A DNA stretch of 24,077 bases from Phaeoceros laevis (Eukaryota; Anthocerotophyta; Anthocerotopsida; Notothyladales), in contig JBNGIQ010009353.1 in the NCBI GenBank assembly GCA_049999765.1, positions 9,554 to 33,630 of the forward strand. The letters run 5' to 3'. The translations under genes were made by a program, and so were the position numbers. Of the stretch, positions 20,118 through 24,077 are shown in pieces; position 1 is the stretch's first letter; every line of letters begins with the position of its first letter. A model generated the notes under the pieces. It ran no database searches and was not told where the DNA came from. It was given only the letters and a program-made list of their open reading frames with translations.

Positions 20118-22658
20118 TTACAGGTATCTAGACTCTTCCGCGTGAACAGGTTGTGGCAGGATGGGGGGTTTTGGAGGTGGGGGCAGTTGCTTGCTTCTCC
20201 ACGACCAGAACCACAATAACCAAAGCAGAACAGCCACACCTAGTAAGGTTGCTCCAGCTATAACAGCTGCCCTGACACCGCTTGAGAAAGTTGATTTGTT
20301 CAATTTCAGCCCCCCACACTGTTGGCAGCAGGACAGATCTTTGAAGCTGTGTTGCCTTGTTGAAGGGCAGATTCCTGTTGTACCATCTTTACTATAGCCG
20401 GAGATGGCAAAGGTGTCTTCCTGAATCCACAGCCAAGAAGGGACAATACCGCAAAAACTTGTCAGCAAGGTTGGGACTCGAGAGGGCACTGTTTGAACGC
20501 CTGACAGATGATTCAGTCTTTACCTCTGGCTGGCAAAGGAGTCCTGTAGGCCTAGGGTTGATTGGGTATTTATGAGCCCTGTCGGCGAGCGCTGGCCCGA
20601 GGTTGCCTTGGAGGGTTGGAGACAACCCTTTCACTTGAATCCCAACGCTTGCCACTCCAATGAGCTGGTTGTTTTTGGTCATGGCTGCGTCCATCATGGA
20701 GAGTTCGCCCGTACAATGAGGTTGCATGGAGGTAAGTGTGAAGACACTATCTTGACAAAGCACAGTCCACTCACCTGGATAGGAAACATCAACCGCATCT
20801 CCGAGATTGTCATAATTGGTGTACTGAGATTGCCAAAAGGGGCGGCCCTGGTCAACCTGCAAATGTGCTCTGGCAAAGAACGAAAAGAGGTTTCTAAGTC
20901 CGAACATAGGATTGCCCACCTCCGTAAAGACTTCCACTGACATTTGTCCTGACAGACGAGAACAAGCCAAGGTTTTCAGTGTCTCAAAGGATGTCGAGGT
21001 GCTTTGCCCACCAAGAACGAACACGAGCACCGTCACATTATTGGTTTTGATCTCTTCAAGGAGAGGCTCCAGCTCTGACTGGTTAAGCTCGTCACCAAGG
21101 GAACCATCTGTAAATACCACGATGACCTGTCATTCACATGACGAGCGTTTAGCAACAGCAGCACAAGGCAATAGCCTGAGAGAGACATAGATCCATATGA
21201 AATACTGACCTTCAAGGCATCCTCATCTCCCATCTTCAAGAACGACAAGGCACTGGTCAACCCTGCTGTCAGATTGGAGGCACCCTGTGATACTGTCTGT
21301 GCTTTAAGCTCATCGTCCACAGACTGCGGTGTACTAGCATTCAGACCTGTCTCGGGTACTGAAACCTGCAGCACAGAAGCTCAAGCAGGCTCAGGTTGTG
21401 CTGAGCAACAGGCAGCCACTTGATATGGTACAGGACGCTTGTTTCTTTACTCACAGTAAAGAGCTGCGTCGCAATTGCCGCAAACAGAGTGACCGATGCC
21501 TCATCTTCTGGAGTGAGAGTCCACAGTAGGGCAGACGTGGTATTCCGGGCTACCTCGAACGCAGAAGTATCAGGAGTATGCCATACGAGCGTGTTCATAG
21601 ACTGGCCATTATCCAGAAGAATCACCAGTCGTTTTTTGACAGATATAGCTCCAGCAAACCTGCGGCATACGGTGTTTCTTGGTTTCTGCTGAGCCTGGGC
21701 CAACTATACATGTATAACCTGTTGCTGGCTACGACTTCAAGAGAGTGTAACCCATTGAACATTACCATGGACGCCGCCGAGGATCATATGTGCCCGCGCA
21801 ATCCGTCAGCTCCTGTACCGTGAGTCCAGAAACTCATCAACCGACCTGAACAGTTGCATGCGAGCTCGCAATTTAACCTCTCTAGTGCTAATGCCACACC
21901 AGCTTACCCTGCCTGGGTAGAACCTTTGTGTTCCGTCAATTGTTGCCAGCTTGGAATTGACAAATGCTGTCCCATAGGATGTGTTTTGGTGGAATTTCTT
22001 GAAAAGCGGCTCGAGATTTCGCTGGACGCAGATTGCAGTCGACACTTCAGCTGGAATACCCAGCAGTTGGGCGCGAGGAATCCTGCACTTGATGTCAGAA
22101 GCCCTGTTCAGCGCAATGGTTGGTGCCACCAGGTAATAGCGACGAGAGCAGCACTTCGAATTCTCACCTTACGTAACTCCGCCAGTATGTGACTAGACCT
22201 GTGTTGCAGAATTGGCTGCCAGGCCCCGGCGATGGGCAATTGGAGTTATTCACTAGATTGACACACGACAGCGACTCGAGCTCCCCTTTAAGAGGACTGC
22301 AAATGTCTCTGGAGCAGTTCCCAGGGTCCCCACAAGTTGTCACAAGCTCTGAAACGAGTGCTCCAGTGAAGGTCAACCTTTTAGTAAATCAGCCAAGGAT
22401 CAGAGGCATAACATTTGAACCAGCTGACATACCAGTCGTCTTCTCGTAATTAGCGGCCGCTTCGGCCGCAATTTCCATGACTTGCCACTCCATTTCATCA
22501 AGAAATCTGTTTACCCCCGACGGCGCCTCCTGAGGAAGTGGCTGTCCTCCTGTCTGCCTGAATGCAAAGATGTGCAAGACAAAGACTGCGAGGCATGAAC
22601 AGAGCCAGAAGCTGCAGCTGGCTGTCCTTCCACTTATCCTCCTCCCAATCCTCCCCAT
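20118..22658 (-). CDS. VWA/Cache-domain type I membrane protein, copy C (diverged paralogue)
   Basis: Nine exons, 601 aa: 22658-22433, 22348-22168, 22082-21908, 21812-21766, 21659-21455, 21365-21210, 21126-20775, 20684-20524, 20420-20118. The exon count and every intron phase equal those of copies A and B, although the protein is much diverged and no noncoding similarity is evident. The N-terminal hydrophobic segment is FWLCSCLAVFVLHIFAF. Next come RFYPGR and the block YDPRRRPWF, the latter closest of the three to the animal alpha-2/delta motif. The VWA domain has metal-site motif DNGQS (Gly for the middle Ser), SNLTAGL and an intact FTDGS. The post-VWA FWQSQYTNYDNLGDAVDVSYP leads to the GVASVGIQV block. 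Exon 9 holds a CCQQCGG cluster, a membrane span near WLLWFWSW and a basic then Pro-rich tail. The exon 2 acceptor could instead be at 22357. Role as for copy A, inferred only. Confidence 0.86.
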
Positions 22659-23354
22659 CTCATCGATGCAAGGCCGAGTATTTCAAGTTTTTTCTGTCCC
22701 AGCTTGCACAAATCTGCACTCACCTCTCCTTGGAAGAATTGCAGCTAATAGTATGCGCACTGACCATTGCATAGGATCCATCCCTTCCGCATCCGCATTC
22801 TAATAAACCGAATGATGCTGGTCGATCATTCCTTGTGCGCGTGGGGCCCGCCTTGAAGGCAAGTCTCAGCCACGTTCCTAAGGTGGGCCCCCGAGGTTTC
22901 AGATAAAAAATTCTAGTCCCCGACTTCCTCGAATTCGAATTGCCGTCTTTATCTCACCGTTGGCAGGACGTGCCTACTGGTGCCGACTCCACAAGTCCTC
23001 TCCTAGAGTCCTCCTACACGCAATAGGGGTTTCAAGGTTAGGACACTCGATATAAATATCAGCCTCATATCGCGCGCGCTCACCTCTCATATGAACCCCC
23101 GGCTCACGGCATATCAGCCCGTTCAAACATGACTACCCCTCTCATATTTTCGCGAGTTCCAGCGTATATGTCCCGGCACCGGTTTGGCGGGACTAAAACA
23201 AAAGTTTGCACACCGGTTCGGTGCTAGTGCAGCTCATTTTGGCGCTAGTGTGCATAGCTCATTTTGAACAGGGCAGCTGGTGGCGCTTGCAACTCTGACC
23301 TGAACTAAACGCCAAGGCTTCACTACAGATAGCATAGAAGACTCACTCCTTTCT
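22659..23354. other. Divergent intergenic region between copy C and the terminal ORF
   Basis: No gene is recognised. It should hold the promoter of the minus-strand copy C near 22700 and possibly that of the right-edge ORF. A TATA-like word is noted separately at 23051. Confidence 0.5.
23051..23058 (+). promoter_or_regulatory. TATA box candidate upstream of the right-edge ORF
   Basis: The plus strand reads tataaata, about 300 bases before the open frame that starts near 23355. If genuine, it leaves room for an untranslated leader or a small upstream exon. This is sequence pattern only. Confidence 0.3.
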
Positions 23355-24077
23355 GTGAGACGAAGCCGGCCGGGAATTGCTGCAGTTTCAAGGAGAAAGA
23401 AAGGTGCCCTTGCTGTTGGGAAGAAACCAAATTTGCAGCGAGAGGATTATGAACGCATTGTCACGTGGCTGGAGCATCCTCCCAATTATGCCTTGTGTTT
23501 TGGTGTGTCTGGCCAGACAAGTGTGGGCGAGCCTTTACGTACTGATGTTCAGGGCTTCACCATATTGGCAAATGTGGTTTGCAAAGGGAGTAAGGGTCGT
23601 CTATGTCTTGTTGCAAAATCCATGAGGGAGAGATTTGCAACATACAAAGCTAGGTACATGAAGGCAAGAGAGGCAAAAGATAGTACGGGTTTTGGTGTAT
23701 CTGCAGATGACCACAAGAATGGAATTTTCACCATTGCCCATAAATTGGACACCATGTGTGCCTGGTTTGATCGGATGGATGTTTTGTTTGGAGCCAAAGC
23801 TAATGTGGAGCCCTTATTTGAGCTTGATGGTGGACTAGAGCAGACCACAGGAGGCCAACTACAAGCACCTCTAGTCGGTGAATTTCAGACTATGTTGACC
23901 TCAGATATTGAGTCCCCTAACATGCTTCCTTGTTTGAATGAAGGTGACTACTAGTATGTAGATGAAGGTGAATCCCGTATTCCCGATGAATGTGAATCTC
24001 AAATTCCAGATTATGTGCACTTGGATGAGGAGAGTCCTTTGCCTTGTGAAGTTGCTGATGGTGAAGATGCCATTCAC
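23355..24077 (+). pseudogene. Interrupted ORF, possibly transposon-derived (partial at window edge)
   Basis: An open frame starts with a GTG at 23355, with no in-frame ATG nearby, and runs 199 codons to a TAG at 23952-23954. The same frame then continues open for 41 codons to the window end. Residues before and after the stop share an acidic style (LNEGDY, then YVDEGESRIPDECES), so the stop seems to interrupt one protein. The N-terminus is basic. The best-conserved-looking part is RFATYKARYMKAREAK, then KLDTMCAWFDRMDVLFGAKAN; this pattern recalls Myb/SANT-like proteins that are abundant near transposons in plants and fungi, but I cannot name the family. Without an ATG, either an upstream exon exists or this is a decayed copy. 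A stop present in only one allele or a sequencing error are alternatives. Confidence 0.45.

Noticed and set aside
1-24077. Bacterial or fungal contamination
   Set aside because: Plant-type nitrate reductase, P450, DUF1680 and ATP8 genes share one scaffold with GT-AG introns; this is a coherent plant-lineage nuclear region.
1-24077. CRISPR arrays, tRNA or rRNA genes
   Set aside because: No regularly spaced direct repeats and no recognisable tRNA or rRNA sequence were seen on either strand.

Overview
This looks like nuclear DNA from a streptophyte: a charophyte green alga or a non-seed land plant. Every large gene except one is split by short canonical GT-AG introns (roughly 40-430 bp). The gene set fits that lineage: plant-type nitrate reductase, an A-type plant cytochrome P450, a plant DUF1680/GH127 glycosidase, and an ATP8 (YMF19) of the plant-mitochondrial type. 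The species cannot be fixed from this sequence. The scaffold has one fixed-size gap of 100 N at 11565-11664.

Layout, left to right. Two tandem minus-strand genes, A (623-3443) and B (4191-6866), encode von Willebrand A/Cache-type membrane proteins; they are recent duplicates that share exons, introns and flanks. A plus-strand intronless gene (7593-8303) encodes mitochondrial ATP synthase subunit 8 fused behind an apparent N-terminal targeting extension, so the gene appears to have moved from mitochondrion to nucleus. A minus-strand five-exon P450 (9079-11164) follows. Next is an inverted-repeat structure interrupted by the assembly gap (about 11497-11797). Then come a plus-strand five-exon nitrate reductase (12488-15648), a convergent minus-strand eleven-exon GH127-like glycosidase (16014-19754), and a third, diverged VWA/Cache gene C (20118-22658, minus). 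At the right edge is a plus-strand ORF (from 23355) broken by an in-frame TAG at 23952-23954, possibly transposon-derived.

I worked out exons by hand. In all six intron-containing genes the splice phases join so that total coding length is a multiple of three: A 657, B 614, C 601, P450 529, nitrate reductase 892 and GH127 926 amino acids. A, B and C share exactly the same nine-exon structure and intron phases.

The genes do not form one pathway. Nitrate reductase is cytosolic nitrogen assimilation, ATP8 is respiratory, the P450 is an ER monooxygenase, the glycosidase probably acts on arabinose-containing wall glycans, and the VWA/Cache proteins are predicted type I surface proteins resembling animal calcium-channel alpha-2/delta subunits and CACHD1. 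The two most unusual items are that VWA/Cache family and the nucleus-encoded ATP8.
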